A stretch of DNA of 64,000 nucleotides from Paraeggerthella hominis (GCF_021044775.1 NZ_JAJNOQ010000002.1:186001-250000); one strand, 5' to 3'; shown: positions 49,168-58,859, numbered from the stretch's first letter. Numbers and translations: made by a program. Notes: generated by a model not told the origin, from the letters alone.

Positions 49168-50460
49168 TTATTCCCAAGCGGTCCGTCCAGCAGCAGCTTT
49201 TTTGCCGATGTCGGTTCGGAATTGTTTGCCTTCAAAATTGATATAGTCGCACGCTTCGTATGCCTTTTCGCGGGCTTCGTCGAACGAATCGCCCAAAGCC
49301 ACTACGTTAAGAACGCGTCCACCTGCGGTAACAAGTTCCTCGTCGTAGTTCTTGGCAGTACCGGCGTGGAATACGGTAACGCCCTCTATGGCTTCGGCTT
49401 CGTCGACGCCAAGGATGACCTTTCCTTTTTCGTACGATCCGGGATAGCCCTCGCTCGCCAAAACCACGCACACCGCCCACTGCTCGGACCAGCGCAAGGT
49501 GATGTCGTCCGGACGACCCTCGGCAACAGCCATCATGATATCTACCAGGTCGGTTTCCAGACGCGGCAGAACCACCTGCGTCTCAGGGTCGCCGAAACGA
49601 GCGTTGAACTCGATGATCTTAGGGCCTTCCGGCGTCAGCATGAAACCGCCGTACAGAACGCCGCGATAGTCATGGGCAAACGGCGCGCGAGCCGTAGCAG
49701 CGGCAGCCGTCTCCATGATCTCATGCATAGCGGCCAGTTCTTCAGGGGTAACGATAGGCACCGGCGAGTACACACCCATGCCGCCCGTATTGGGGCCGCG
49801 GTCGCCATCGAATGCGCGCTTGTGATCCTGTGCGGTGGTCATGCAGTGAGCCTTGCCGTTGCTGACGAACGCAAGCAACGAACACTCGGGACCCGTCAGG
49901 CATTCTTCGATGAGCACGGTGGAGCCGGCATCGCCGAACGCGCCGTCGAAGCAGGAACGAACAGCATCCTCTGCGGTTTCCAGGTCGTCGGCAACGACAA
50001 CGCCCTTGCCCGCTGCCAAGCCGTCCGCCTTGACAACGATGGGAGCGCCCAATTCGCGAACGTAAGCGAGCGCTTCGTCCAAGTTCGTGAAGCTGCCGTA
50101 ACGAGCCGTCGGAATACCGTTGGCTTGCATGAATTCCTTGCTGTAGGTTTTGCTGCCCTCCAGCAAGGCTCCTTGAGCATCGGGTCCGAACGTAGCCACG
50201 CCCGCTTCGCGCAAAACGTCCGCCACGCCGGCGACCAAAGGAGCTTCGGGGCCGATGACAACCAGGTCAATCGCATGCTCCCGCACGAACGCCAGCACGG
50301 CATCCGCATCCTCGGGATTCAGCCCGGCAACGTTCTGAGCAACGGCATCGGTTCCGCCGTTGCCAGGAGCTACGTACAGCCGATCGGCGCGAGGAGACTT
50401 CGCCAAGGCCCACGTGATGGCATCTTCGCGACCGCCGCCGCCCAACACCAGGATGTTCAC
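49168..50460 (-). CDS. purD: Phosphoribosylamine-glycine ligase
   Basis: 430 residues from GTG at 50460, which has AAAGGAA upstream and gives the family N-terminus NILVLGGGGRED. An ATG 5 codons earlier lacks a ribosome site, and the open frame before it runs into purA. ATP-grasp motifs (VVKADGLAAGKGV, GPEAPLV, EFNARFGDPETQ) are intact. It makes GAR from phosphoribosylamine, glycine and ATP. It lies downstream of purA with a parS-like site between. Confidence 0.95.
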   Translation of the reverse strand: MNILVLGGGGREDAITWALAKSPRADRLYVAPGNGGTDAVAQNVAGLNPEDADAVLAFVREHAIDLVVIGPEAPLVAGVADVLREAGVATFGPDAQGALLEGSKTYSKEFMQANGIPTARYGSFTNLDEALAYVRELGAPIVVKADGLAAGKGVVVADDLETAEDAVRSCFDGAFGDAGSTVLIEECLTGPECSLLAFVSNGKAHCMTTAQDHKRAFDGDRGPNTGGMGVYSPVPIVTPEELAAMHEIMETAAAATARAPFAHDYRGVLYGGFMLTPEGPKIIEFNARFGDPETQVVLPRLETDLVDIMMAVAEGRPDDITLRWSEQWAVCVVLASEGYPGSYEKGKVILGVDEAEAIEGVTVFHAGTAKNYDEELVTAGGRVLNVVALGDSFDEAREKAYEACDYINFEGKQFRTDIGKKAAAGRTAWE

Positions 50461-50484
50461 ATTCGTTCCTTTCATCAACCAACG

Positions 50485-50500
50485 CGTTTCACGTGAAACG
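50485..50500. other. parS: parS-like ParB binding site 2
   Basis: CGTTTCACGTGAAACG contains the full 14-base core GTTTCACGTGAAAC and is symmetric; symmetry extends one base further on each side. It is in the purA-purD gap. Confidence 0.85.
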
Positions 50501-50524
50501 CTCGAAAATCGAAAGCCTGAGAAG

Positions 50525-51844
50525 CTACGCGCGATCCCAGCCGCGCATGATGGTTTGGTCGCGATCGGGACCCACCGCGATGATGCTGATGGGAACGCCG
50601 ACAATGCGCTCAAGGTACTCGACGTAGCGCTGCGCCGTTTCCGGCAGGTCCTCGAAGGTACGGCATCCGGTGATATCGACGTCCTTCCAACCGGGAAGCT
50701 CTTCGTACACCGGCTTCGCATGGAACAGAACGCTCTGCTGCATGGGGAAGTAATCGTAAACCTTGCCGTCGCACTCGTACGCCGTGCACACCTTGATAGT
50801 ATCGAATGCGCTCAAAACGTCAAGCTTGGTCAGCGCCACATCGGTCAGGCCGTTGACCTCAGCTGCATAGCGCGCGATAACCGCATCGAACCAGCCGCAG
50901 CGACGCTTGCGGCCCGTAGTCACGCCGAACTCGTGACCGACAGCGCACATGAGCTCGCCGGTCTCGGCTTCCTCGCCTACGCCGCCATCTTCGGGAAAGC
51001 GCTGCTCGGTGGGGAAGGGGCCGCCGCCGACGCGCGTGATGTACGCCTTCTGAATGCCCAAAACGCGATCGATGGCCGTAGGACCGACGCCCGTTCCGGT
51101 TGCCGCGCCACCGGCGCAGCACGAAGAAGAAGTCACGTAAGGATACGTTCCGTGATCGATGTCGAGCAGCGTGCCTTGCGCGCCCTCGAACAGGATGGAC
51201 TTGCCCGCGCGCACGGCCTCGTTCAACAGCTGCGCCGTTTCGGCCATATACGGCTTGAGAATACGAGCGTACGGCAGGTACTCTTCGCAGATCTCTTCCA
51301 CCGTGTACGTATGCAAACCGTAGATCTTCTCCAGAACGGGGTTCTTCTGAGCGAGAACCGCTTCAAGCTTCAGGCGGAAGATCTTCTCGTCCAACAGGTC
51401 CTGGATGCGAATGCCCTTGCGAGCGACCTTATCCTGATAGCAGGGACCGATGCCGCGCTTCGTGGTGCCGATCTTGTTTTCACCGAGACGCTTTTCGTCG
51501 GCGCCGTCGAAGTCTTTGTGGTAGGGCATGATAACGTGCGCATCGCACGAGATCTTGAGGTTCTTGCAGGAAATGCCCTCGGCTTCCAACATGGCCATCT
51601 CTTTGATGAGCACGCCCGGGTCGACGACAACGCCGTTGCCGATAACCGGCACTGCGTTCTCGTACATGACGCCGGAAGGCATAAGATGAAGAGCCAGTTT
51701 CCTGCTACCGTGGATAACAGTGTGGCCGGCATTGTTTCCGCCCTGGTAGCGAACCACGTAGTCGTATTCGCTCGCGATGAGGTCAGTGATTTTGCCTTTG
51801 CCTTCGTCGCCCCATTGGGCACCGATCAGAACCGTGCTGGGCAT
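50525..51844 (-). CDS. purA: Adenylosuccinate synthetase
   Basis: 439 residues from the ATG at 51844 (AAAGGA about 9 bases upstream). GAQWGDEGKGK (GTP loop), GNNAGHT, GIGPCYQDK and QGTLLDIDHGTYPYVTSS are classic PurA motifs. It joins IMP and aspartate in AMP synthesis. It is followed by purD on the same strand. A minus-strand TATAAT (51907-51912) upstream probably belongs to its promoter. Confidence 0.97.
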   Translation of the reverse strand: MPSTVLIGAQWGDEGKGKITDLIASEYDYVVRYQGGNNAGHTVIHGSRKLALHLMPSGVMYENAVPVIGNGVVVDPGVLIKEMAMLEAEGISCKNLKISCDAHVIMPYHKDFDGADEKRLGENKIGTTKRGIGPCYQDKVARKGIRIQDLLDEKIFRLKLEAVLAQKNPVLEKIYGLHTYTVEEICEEYLPYARILKPYMAETAQLLNEAVRAGKSILFEGAQGTLLDIDHGTYPYVTSSSCCAGGAATGTGVGPTAIDRVLGIQKAYITRVGGGPFPTEQRFPEDGGVGEEAETGELMCAVGHEFGVTTGRKRRCGWFDAVIARYAAEVNGLTDVALTKLDVLSAFDTIKVCTAYECDGKVYDYFPMQQSVLFHAKPVYEELPGWKDVDITGCRTFEDLPETAQRYVEYLERIVGVPISIIAVGPDRDQTIMRGWDRA

Positions 51845-52021
51845 GTGCGTGAGTCCTTTCAACGCCCCGGTTTCATCATGCGGGGCAGTCCCGTAACAAC
51901 CCTTGCATTATAGTATAGTTGCGCGTTCGGCCCCGCGCTTCCTCTGTCTTTATCGAGAAACCCCATCTAATGGGCCCTTATCAGCCGCATAACCGAGAAA
52001 CAGGCCGGAGTTCAGGGCAAA

Positions 52022-54193
52022 TTACAGCTCCAGCTTGTTCAAGGCTGGATCGACGGCGCGCAGGGCCTTGACCACTTCCTCATGACAGGTGAACAGAAGC
52101 ACCTGCCGCATGCGCGCCAGTTCCGCAAGGGCACGCGCCGCTCCGGCGCGACGCTCCGAATCGAAGTTGACCAGGATGTCGTCGGCCAGGATGGGTATTG
52201 CACGGCCGACGTTGTCAGCCGTCATCAGCAAAGCAATACGCAAAGCAAGGTAGAGCTGTTGGCACGTCCCCAACGACAGATGAAGGGGGTCTCGGGCGGT
52301 TTTGACTGCGTCGACCACCTGCAACCGACCCTCGGCGGTCATGGCCACCTTAACCCACGCGCCATCGGTCATAACGGAAAGCAAGCGACTTGCCTGGCGA
52401 TACACTTCAGGCTGGCTCTTGCTCTCCCAAGCGCCAATAGCCGTTTCGAGCATGCGCTTCGCCAGAAGCAGGCGCGCATATTCGCGGGAGCTCTCATCGA
52501 TGCGCGTCTTCACCTCTTCCGCTTGCAGCTTGAGCGCGTCGAATTCCCTTTCCTTGACGGCATGGGACAGTTCTTGCTTCAGCTCGCCGTACCGGCGGTT
52601 CAAATGCTCGCTTGTTTCCAACAGGCCGCTGCGCTGCTGCACCTTTTGAGCCAAAGCCGCGTCAAGCGCTTCCACGGTTCGCTCAGCACGCGAATCGATG
52701 CGCTCGAACAAGCGCTTGCGCTGGCGCTTCGCAAGCGCCAAGCTTTCTTCAAGCGAACTGCGCCGCGACACAAGGGCCTGTTGCCGCTGTCGATACAGGT
52801 TGGATTCGGCGCGGGCATCCTTCGCTTCATCCAACAACGTACGAGCACGCCGAAGCGAACCTTGCGCCTCTTCCAACCCAACCGAATCAAGCTGAGCGCG
52901 CGCCTCCCGGCGAAACGACTCCCTGCTTTCCACGCATGCTTCAAGCTTCTTCTTGTCCTGCAACATAACCCACTGCGCATCTTGAAGACGCTCTTCCTTT
53001 GCGTCGGCCTTCTTATCAGGCCGAAACAGCATCACCATCGCAGCCAGAGCCAACATGATGGCGAAAACGATCAGGCCGATGCCGCCAACGGTGAACGAAA
53101 GGCTGGTTATCTCTCGGCCGTGGATGAAAAGCGGCACGCCGGAAAGCATGAACAGGAGAGGCAAGGCGATGGACAGCACGATCTGCGTTGCGCGTTGGCG
53201 GCGCATCACCCCTTGCACAGACGTTGCGTCCTCGGACTCGAGCAGTACCTCGTACGCAGCCTTCGAAGTGGAAAAGTTATCCTGGGCAAGATCAACGGCA
53301 TGCTCGAACTTCGCCTCATCAACTGCCAAGGACTCGATCTTATCCCGCAACGCACGGTCTTCCGTTGTAGTCAAGCGAACGAGCGCGGCCGAATCCCCTC
53401 GATCGCGCAGACGATGCTCCAGTCGCAGCGTTTCTTCTTCAGCCCTTAAAGAGGCGACCTTGTCCTCCAGATCGTCCATCTCTTGGTCGATCTTTTCCAC
53501 GCTTGCGCGGCAAACCGTCAACGCCTCTATATCGGAGTTAAGCGAGTCCAAACGCGCGAGCAGCTGGTCCCGTTGCGGTGCAAGGTCGTGAAACTCCTTG
53601 TCCTGACGCTTGAACCGTTCGACCGTTTCAGCGGCGTAAGACAGCTTTTCACGCAGTTCGTCCTGCTGGACGCCTAGGTTGACCAGAGAATGTTCGATAC
53701 CGGCAGCGCGCGAAGTGTATTCAGCCAGGCGATTCTGGATCAATGAGCGCGCGTGAGCGGGGGAGGCTCCGGTTCCCGACCCTGCCGTTAACAGTTTCGC
53801 CGTGACGTCCGATGTGTTCCTAAGCGTGCGAAGCTCGTCGCTCGTAAGCGAGAACATGGTTTGGAACGTTTCTTTGTCGATGTCGGACGCCAATGCAGCA
53901 TCGCCTTGAAGCCCGTCGGCATTACGACCACGCGAGAGTTCTATTTCGTTTCCGCCAGCCTGGAAGAACAAGGACCCGGCGCGTTCGGCGTTCGCAGGCT
54001 TGTACGTGTTGCGCATACCGCGCGCGTCTTCCCACCCGAACAGAACGCCGCCGACAAACGAAGCCAAGGTTGTTTTGCCTGATTCGTTTCGGCCGAATAT
54101 CACGTTAAGACCCGGCGTTAACGGCCCTACCGCCATATTGGAAAACGCGCCGAAGGACGCTATCTTCACGCGCTCAAGATAAGGCCTGGTCAT
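52022..54193 (-). CDS. YhaN-like Rad50/SbcC-type ATPase with membrane hairpin
   Basis: 723 residues from the ATG at 54193, which overlaps the upstream phosphoesterase stop (ATGA). N-terminal Walker A GRNESGKTT (about 34-42) and a C-terminal half with SLGTCQQLYLALRIALLM (signature region) and ILADDILVNFD (Walker B) enclose long coiled coils. Two hydrophobic helices (about 345-410) interrupt the coil, a trait of the YhaN branch. With the Mre11-like protein encoded upstream it probably forms a membrane-associated DNA-processing complex. Confidence 0.87.
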   Translation of the reverse strand: MTRPYLERVKIASFGAFSNMAVGPLTPGLNVIFGRNESGKTTLASFVGGVLFGWEDARGMRNTYKPANAERAGSLFFQAGGNEIELSRGRNADGLQGDAALASDIDKETFQTMFSLTSDELRTLRNTSDVTAKLLTAGSGTGASPAHARSLIQNRLAEYTSRAAGIEHSLVNLGVQQDELREKLSYAAETVERFKRQDKEFHDLAPQRDQLLARLDSLNSDIEALTVCRASVEKIDQEMDDLEDKVASLRAEEETLRLEHRLRDRGDSAALVRLTTTEDRALRDKIESLAVDEAKFEHAVDLAQDNFSTSKAAYEVLLESEDATSVQGVMRRQRATQIVLSIALPLLFMLSGVPLFIHGREITSLSFTVGGIGLIVFAIMLALAAMVMLFRPDKKADAKEERLQDAQWVMLQDKKKLEACVESRESFRREARAQLDSVGLEEAQGSLRRARTLLDEAKDARAESNLYRQRQQALVSRRSSLEESLALAKRQRKRLFERIDSRAERTVEALDAALAQKVQQRSGLLETSEHLNRRYGELKQELSHAVKEREFDALKLQAEEVKTRIDESSREYARLLLAKRMLETAIGAWESKSQPEVYRQASRLLSVMTDGAWVKVAMTAEGRLQVVDAVKTARDPLHLSLGTCQQLYLALRIALLMTADNVGRAIPILADDILVNFDSERRAGAARALAELARMRQVLLFTCHEEVVKALRAVDPALNKLEL

Positions 54194-55476
54194 CGGTCCT
54201 CCCCTTGAGAGAGAAGATCGAGCACAAGGTTTTCGGCTTCTGCGGACAGGTCGTCCACAAGCCGCGTGCAAGCACTGGGCAGCTGCATGCCCTTCGCAAG
54301 GAATTCCTCTTGAAGATACGCTATCTCATCGTCGGGATTCGAGCGTTGGGCATCGGCGACCTGAAGAAACACCGCGGGGAACAGCCCTTCCCGACGCAAC
54401 GCATCTTTGTCGCGCGGCTCCACCGTTGCATCAAGCAGGGCGTCACAGAAAAACGCCGGATACGAATCGTTCAGGTGCTTTCGCAGGTCAGCGCGTATAT
54501 CATCGCGCTCGAGCATAGCATGAAGATGCGTCGACCCCACCAATGTGATGCGCGAAACCATTTCCTCGCAGTGGGCTTTTCCGTTTTCGCGGAACAGCTC
54601 GCGCATGATCTTGTCGGTGACCGCCGGAAGGTTCGCGCAATCGGAAACGTCCACCCGCATGCGCTGCCACACGACGCTTGCCGTGGGAATAGGCTCTATC
54701 GTGTTCCGCGCGCCCTCCGTAAGCGTAACGTGGTAGATTCCGCGTTCGCCCGTCTCGTTGATGTCACGGCCCTGAATGCAACCGGAAAACACCAGGCGAG
54801 GATCTTCGAAAGACGGGTAAGCGTACCGAAGGTGGATATGTCCTAACGCCCAGTAATCCATCCCGGCGTTCATGAGAGTGGATGGTGCAACGGGCGCTTT
54901 CAAATTATCGAGATTGAGGCCCGTGTGCAAAACCCCTATCGCGAACGGAGCACTGGCAACTTCAGGGTATCTTTGAACAAGTGCCTCTTCAGCAGCGCGG
55001 CGCGTCACTCCCTCGGCAATGCACTCGTCAGCCGGCCATGTTTGGTTGTAGTACCCGCGACCCCCCACGATGCAAAGCGGGCGGCCATCGCGCTCGTACA
55101 GGGCGAATCCCGGACGATCGCCCGGTAGCATGACCGCATTCGAGGGAAGAGAGAAGCTGTCGTGCTGCCACGAGGTATACGGATCATGGTTTCCCGTGAT
55201 CAGGTAAACGAGTATGCCCGCTTCCTCAAGCCTGCGCAGGCCAGCGAAAAAGTGCAGGTAGTCGCCGTACGAAGGACGGGCGTTATCGAAAATATCGCCC
55301 GCCATCACCACGAAGTCGACCTCGCGGGTAAGAGCGGCCTCTATCACGCGGTCGTATGCTTCGGACAAAGCCGTGAGCAGGCGCGCTGCCCACGCATCGG
55401 AAAGCGCGCGTAAACCGCGAAAAGGAGCGCCAAGATGAAGATCGGCGGCGTGGATGAATGTCAGACGTTCGGCCAT
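54190..55476 (-). CDS. YhaO-like Mre11/SbcD-type metallophosphoesterase
   Basis: 428 residues. All five phosphoesterase motifs are seen: AADLHLG, VMAGDIFDN, TGNHDPY, VLHTGL and ALGHIHLR. The C-terminal 150 residues form the capping and Rad50-binding region. It is coupled by a 4-base overlap to the YhaN-like ATPase. In the SbcCD/Rad50-Mre11 family the pair processes double-strand ends or hairpins. It follows dnaB by 36 bases. Confidence 0.9.
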   Translation of the reverse strand: MAERLTFIHAADLHLGAPFRGLRALSDAWAARLLTALSEAYDRVIEAALTREVDFVVMAGDIFDNARPSYGDYLHFFAGLRRLEEAGILVYLITGNHDPYTSWQHDSFSLPSNAVMLPGDRPGFALYERDGRPLCIVGGRGYYNQTWPADECIAEGVTRRAAEEALVQRYPEVASAPFAIGVLHTGLNLDNLKAPVAPSTLMNAGMDYWALGHIHLRYAYPSFEDPRLVFSGCIQGRDINETGERGIYHVTLTEGARNTIEPIPTASVVWQRMRVDVSDCANLPAVTDKIMRELFRENGKAHCEEMVSRITLVGSTHLHAMLERDDIRADLRKHLNDSYPAFFCDALLDATVEPRDKDALRREGLFPAVFLQVADAQRSNPDDEIAYLQEEFLAKGMQLPSACTRLVDDLSAEAENLVLDLLSQGEDR

Positions 55477-55512
55477 GCAAGCAGTGTACCTCGAATGCCT
55501 GCGACAAGGGAA

Positions 55513-56928
55513 TTACATATAGCCGCCAGCGCGCGAATCGTCGATGAAATCCATGAAGCGCGTAAACTCGGCGTTGAAAGCCAGGGGGATGTCGCGCGTA
55601 GGACCGTTACGGTGCTTCGCCACAATCAACTGGGCGGTGCCCAGGTCGGGACGGTCTTCGCTTTCAGCCTCGATTTCATCCATGCTTCGGTCGATGAAGG
55701 CAACGATGTCGGCGTCCTGCTCGATCGAGCCCGATTCTCGCAGGTCGGAAAGCATCGGACGCTTCTTGCCGCGCATTTCGACCGCACGGGACAACTGCGA
55801 CAGCGCAATAACGGGCATGTCCATTTCTTTTGCGAGCACCTTCAAGCCTCGGGAGATCTCGCCAACCTCGACGGCGCGGTTGCCGTCGGCGCGCGCTTTG
55901 GGCGGCTGCATGAGCTGCAGGTAGTCGACGATGATCAACCCTTTTTCAGCGTTGCGCAACTCTCGGCGCGCTTTCGCACGCAGCTCGAGGATGGAAAGCG
56001 CCGGCGTGTCGTCGATGTACATTTTCAGATTGGAAAGCTTGCTCGAAGCTTCAACGATGGCGCTCCAGTCAGAATCTTGCAACTTGCCCGAGCGCACGTT
56101 CGCAAGACCCACGCGGGCCTCGGCGCACAGGATACGCTGGACCAACTGGGAACCGCTCATTTCCAGGGACAGGAACGCAACCGTAGCGCCCAACTTGGCA
56201 GCATTCGTTGCAAGGTTCAACGCGAACGACGTCTTGCCCACACCGGGTCGGGCGGCAAGAATGACCAAGTCTCCGCCACGGAAACCGTGGAACAGGTCGT
56301 CAACGTCCTTGAACCCCGATGCAACGCCGGCGATACCGCCGTCTTGAGCGGCGATCTCCTGGATCTCCTCGAACGCATCGACCAGCAAGGTATCGATGCC
56401 GGTGAACGCCGACGAAACGCGCTGTTCGGTAACGTTGAACAGCGTTTTCTCGGCTTCTTCTACTACAACGCCCAAGTCGTCGGGGGCATCGTAGGCAAGG
56501 GCCGTGATAGACGCCGATGCACGGATCAAGTCGCGTAAAATAGACGTACGCTTAACGATTTCGACATGGTTCTGCCAGTTGGTAAGTGCGAACGTATTGT
56601 CCGCAAGCTCGATCAGATACGGTTTTCCGCCAACGGCTTCAAGTTGCCCCAAGCCCTTCAAGTTGTCAGCCAACGAGATATGGTCAATGGGAATATGCCG
56701 GGCGTACAAATCGAGCATCGATTCGAAGATACGTTGGTGGGAAGCGCGGTAAAAGTTCGCGGGAACAAGTTTCGCAGCGACTTCCTCGATAGCTTCCTGA
56801 GTCAGGATACACGCAGCCAACACGGACTTTTCCGCTTCGATATTCTGAGGTTCAAGGCGACGGCGATCTTCGACGCGTTCGTCCTCAGGAGCAAAATCCG
56901 GGCTGTAGGGCGCAATGGGACCTGACAT
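55513..56928 (-). CDS. dnaB: Replicative DNA helicase DnaB
   Basis: 471 residues. An N-terminal helical domain (about 25-130) precedes the RecA-like motor with ARPGVGKTSFALN (Walker A), IIVDYLQLM (Walker B) and ESGSIEQDADIV. No intein is present. It unwinds DNA at the replication fork. It lies between rplI and the YhaO/YhaN pair on the same strand. In many Gram-positive bacteria rplI-dnaB lies close to the origin. Confidence 0.97.
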   Translation of the reverse strand: MSGPIAPYSPDFAPEDERVEDRRRLEPQNIEAEKSVLAACILTQEAIEEVAAKLVPANFYRASHQRIFESMLDLYARHIPIDHISLADNLKGLGQLEAVGGKPYLIELADNTFALTNWQNHVEIVKRTSILRDLIRASASITALAYDAPDDLGVVVEEAEKTLFNVTEQRVSSAFTGIDTLLVDAFEEIQEIAAQDGGIAGVASGFKDVDDLFHGFRGGDLVILAARPGVGKTSFALNLATNAAKLGATVAFLSLEMSGSQLVQRILCAEARVGLANVRSGKLQDSDWSAIVEASSKLSNLKMYIDDTPALSILELRAKARRELRNAEKGLIIVDYLQLMQPPKARADGNRAVEVGEISRGLKVLAKEMDMPVIALSQLSRAVEMRGKKRPMLSDLRESGSIEQDADIVAFIDRSMDEIEAESEDRPDLGTAQLIVAKHRNGPTRDIPLAFNAEFTRFMDFIDDSRAGGYM

Positions 56929-57040
56929 GAAATCTATCCTTTCAAAGGTATCGGCTCCCTATGATACCCCAAGCATTCTACCTGGTCATCAGTAATTTCT
57001 ATGAGCCAAACACACCTAGTTTCGTTATCCACCGCAGCAA

Positions 57041-57080
57041 AAGAAACCCCTTTGCCCGCTATCAGGGGCAAAGGGGTTTT
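57041..57080 (-). terminator. Rho-independent terminator of the rpsF-rplI operon
   Basis: AACCCCTTTGCCC pairs with GGGCAAAGGGGTT (57045-57077); on the minus strand TTTCTTTTGCT follows. It separates rplI from dnaB. Confidence 0.8.
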
Positions 57081-57138
57081 CCTCAAGTTTCCACAGCGTC
57101 TTGCAGTGGAAAACTATTTTTCAAGCAGGCTGCGATCG

Positions 57139-57675
57139 CTATTCAGCGGACTCGGCAGCTTCCTCGACAACCTCCTCGGCGGGAGCGACTTCTTCAGCCA
57201 CTTCCTCAACCACGGTCTCTTCGACGGCAGCCGCGTCGCCGACGAACAGCTTCACGGTGGTCTTGATTTCGCGGTACAGGGAGATCTGAACCTCGTGGTC
57301 GCCAGCCGTCTTGATGGCATGACCAAGCGCGATGCGGCGCTTGTCAACATCAACGTCGGTCGCAGCCTTGATGGCGTCGGCGATCATCTGAGCGGTAACG
57401 GAACCGAACAGCTGACCCTCTTCGCCAACCTTGGCCTCAACCTTGACGACGGAGCCTTCGAGCTTGGCTTTCACAGCGTTAGCATCGGCAATGCGATTTT
57501 CCTCGCGCTTGGCAATGTTGTGCTTGCGCTGCTCGAGCTGCTTGAGGTTGCCCTTCGTGGCCAGGATGGCCAGCTTGTTCGGCAACAGGTAGTTGTTGGC
57601 AAAACCGGGAGCCACGTCGACGACGTCGCCCTCACCGCCCTTGCCCTTCAATTCTTGGAGCAGGATGACTTTCAT
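57139..57675 (-). CDS. rplI: 50S ribosomal protein L9
   Basis: 178 residues. The N-terminal MKVILLQELKGKGGEGDVVDVAPGFANNYL is the L9 signature (in three parts), followed by the long connecting helix and C-terminal rRNA-binding domain. A Glu/Val/Ala-rich tail of about 28 residues exceeds the usual 148-150 residues. Last gene of the rpsF-ssb-rpsR-rplI operon. Confidence 0.97.
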   Translation of the reverse strand: MKVILLQELKGKGGEGDVVDVAPGFANNYLLPNKLAILATKGNLKQLEQRKHNIAKREENRIADANAVKAKLEGSVVKVEAKVGEEGQLFGSVTAQMIADAIKAATDVDVDKRRIALGHAIKTAGDHEVQISLYREIKTTVKLFVGDAAAVEETVVEEVAEEVAPAEEVVEEAAESAE

Positions 57676-57690
57676 GGTTCCTCCTAGCGC

Positions 57691-57951
57691 CTAGCGGCTG
57701 CGACGGTCGCCGCGACCGCTGATGGCGGGAACCGCGTAGGGCATCAAAGCCATCTCGCGAGCGCGCTTCACGGCGTTCGCGATGTCACGCTGGTGCTGGG
57801 TGCAGGCACCCGTCACGCGGCGCGGCTTGATCTTCCCGCGGTCGGTAACGAACTTACGCAGCATCTGAGTATCTTTGTAGTCGATGAACTGCGAGTCCTC
57901 CTTGCAGAACTGGCAGAACTTGCGACGCGGCTGCTTCGCGTAATCGGACAT
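57691..57951 (-). CDS. rpsR: 30S ribosomal protein S18
   Basis: 86 residues. It retains CQFCKEDSQFIDYKD, the zinc-type C+ S18 form, and RGKIKPRRVTGACTQHQR. It pairs with S6 in the ribosome, and S6:S18 may regulate this operon through the leader upstream of rpsF. It lies between ssb and rplI. Confidence 0.97.
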   Translation of the reverse strand: MSDYAKQPRRKFCQFCKEDSQFIDYKDTQMLRKFVTDRGKIKPRRVTGACTQHQRDIANAVKRAREMALMPYAVPAISGRGDRRSR

Positions 57952-57974
57952 TTCAATAACCTCTTTCGTATCGC

Positions 57975-58427
57975 TTAAAACGGGATGTCTTCGTCATAAA
58001 CCGAAGAAGAGGCATCAACCACCGGAGCGGCCATTGCGGGAGCAGCTGCCGGCGCGGAGTACCCACCGCCCATGCCGCCGCCGTATGACGAATCGCTGTT
58101 TCGGCTGGACATGAATTCCAGCTCGTCAACGATCACTTCGATCTTGCTGCGCTTTTGTCCGTCGCGCTCCCACTGGCTCCAACGGAGCTTGCCTTCGATG
58201 GACACCTTCGTGCCCTTGCTCAGGAATCGCGACAGGCTGTCGGCGCGAGCGCCGAACATCGTGCAGTCGATGAAGTTCGGGTAATCCTCCCATTCGCCGG
58301 TCTGCTGGTTCTTGCGACGGTCGTTGACCGCCACGCCGAAGCCCAGAACCGGAAGCCCGCTCGCAGTGGAGCGAAGCTCGGGATCGCGCGTCAGGTTTCC
58401 GCTGATGATCACTCGGTTAATGCTCAT
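57975..58427 (-). CDS. ssb: Single-stranded DNA-binding protein
   Basis: 150 residues. OB-fold (about 1-105, starting INRVIISGNLTRDPELR) and a Gly/Ala/Pro linker ending in the acidic tip DEDIPF that binds partner proteins. AAGAGGAAG lies upstream. The gap to rpsF (60 bases) contains a stem-loop with a T-arm-like GGTTCGAAACC but no tRNA. Confidence 0.97.
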   Translation of the reverse strand: MSINRVIISGNLTRDPELRSTASGLPVLGFGVAVNDRRKNQQTGEWEDYPNFIDCTMFGARADSLSRFLSKGTKVSIEGKLRWSQWERDGQKRSKIEVIVDELEFMSSRNSDSSYGGGMGGGYSAPAAAPAMAAPVVDASSSVYDEDIPF

Positions 58428-58487
58428 GGTGTCTTCCTCTTCTCATGACGGGTACCGGGTTTCGAACCGGGACCCTGCGTCGTATCC

Positions 58488-58781
58488 TTAATCGCGATCG
58501 GTGCGCTTGACGATCATGTGACGGACTACAGCATCGGTGATGCGCAGAACACGATCGAGTTCGGCAACGTCAGCGGGATCGGCGTGGAAGTCGATGAGAG
58601 TGTAGTCACCATCGGTCAGACCGTTGATCTCGTAAGCGAGTTTACGCTTGCCCCAGTTGTCGACGTTGTCAACCGTACCATTAGCATCGGCGATCGTGGT
58701 CTCGATACGCTTCATAACAGCGGCGCGGATTTCTTCGTCGATAGACGGAGCGACAAAAAACAGCAATTCATAAGCCTTCAT
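58488..58781 (-). CDS. rpsF: 30S ribosomal protein S6
   Basis: 97 residues. The sequence KAYELLFFVAPSIDEE, WGKRKLAYEINGLTDGDY and the C-terminal DAVVRHMIVKR are typical of S6. It is the first gene of the rpsF-ssb-rpsR-rplI operon, with GGAGGTG ahead of the ATG. Confidence 0.97.
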   Translation of the reverse strand: MKAYELLFFVAPSIDEEIRAAVMKRIETTIADANGTVDNVDNWGKRKLAYEINGLTDGDYTLIDFHADPADVAELDRVLRITDAVVRHMIVKRTDRD

Positions 58782-58805
58782 CAGCTCACCTCCTTTGGAC
58801 TGTAC

Positions 58806-58836
58806 GGCCCCGGGCTGTGAAGGCGTTAACCGGGGC
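58806..58836 (-). promoter_or_regulatory. Possible S6:S18 autoregulatory leader hairpin
   Basis: On the minus strand GCCCCGG (58836-58830) pairs with CCCGGGGC (58814-58807) and is followed at once by CCGTAC, 25 bases before rpsF. GC stems with a CCG element occur in the S6:S18-binding leader known from many bacteria. Assignment is by resemblance only. Confidence 0.4.
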
Positions 58837-58859
58837 AGGAATTAGCCTTGCTAGTTTAG

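Noticed and set aside
58430..58480. tRNA T-arm-like sequence between ssb and rpsF
   Set aside because: Only a GGTTCGAAACC stem-loop; no acceptor, D or anticodon arms fit around it.
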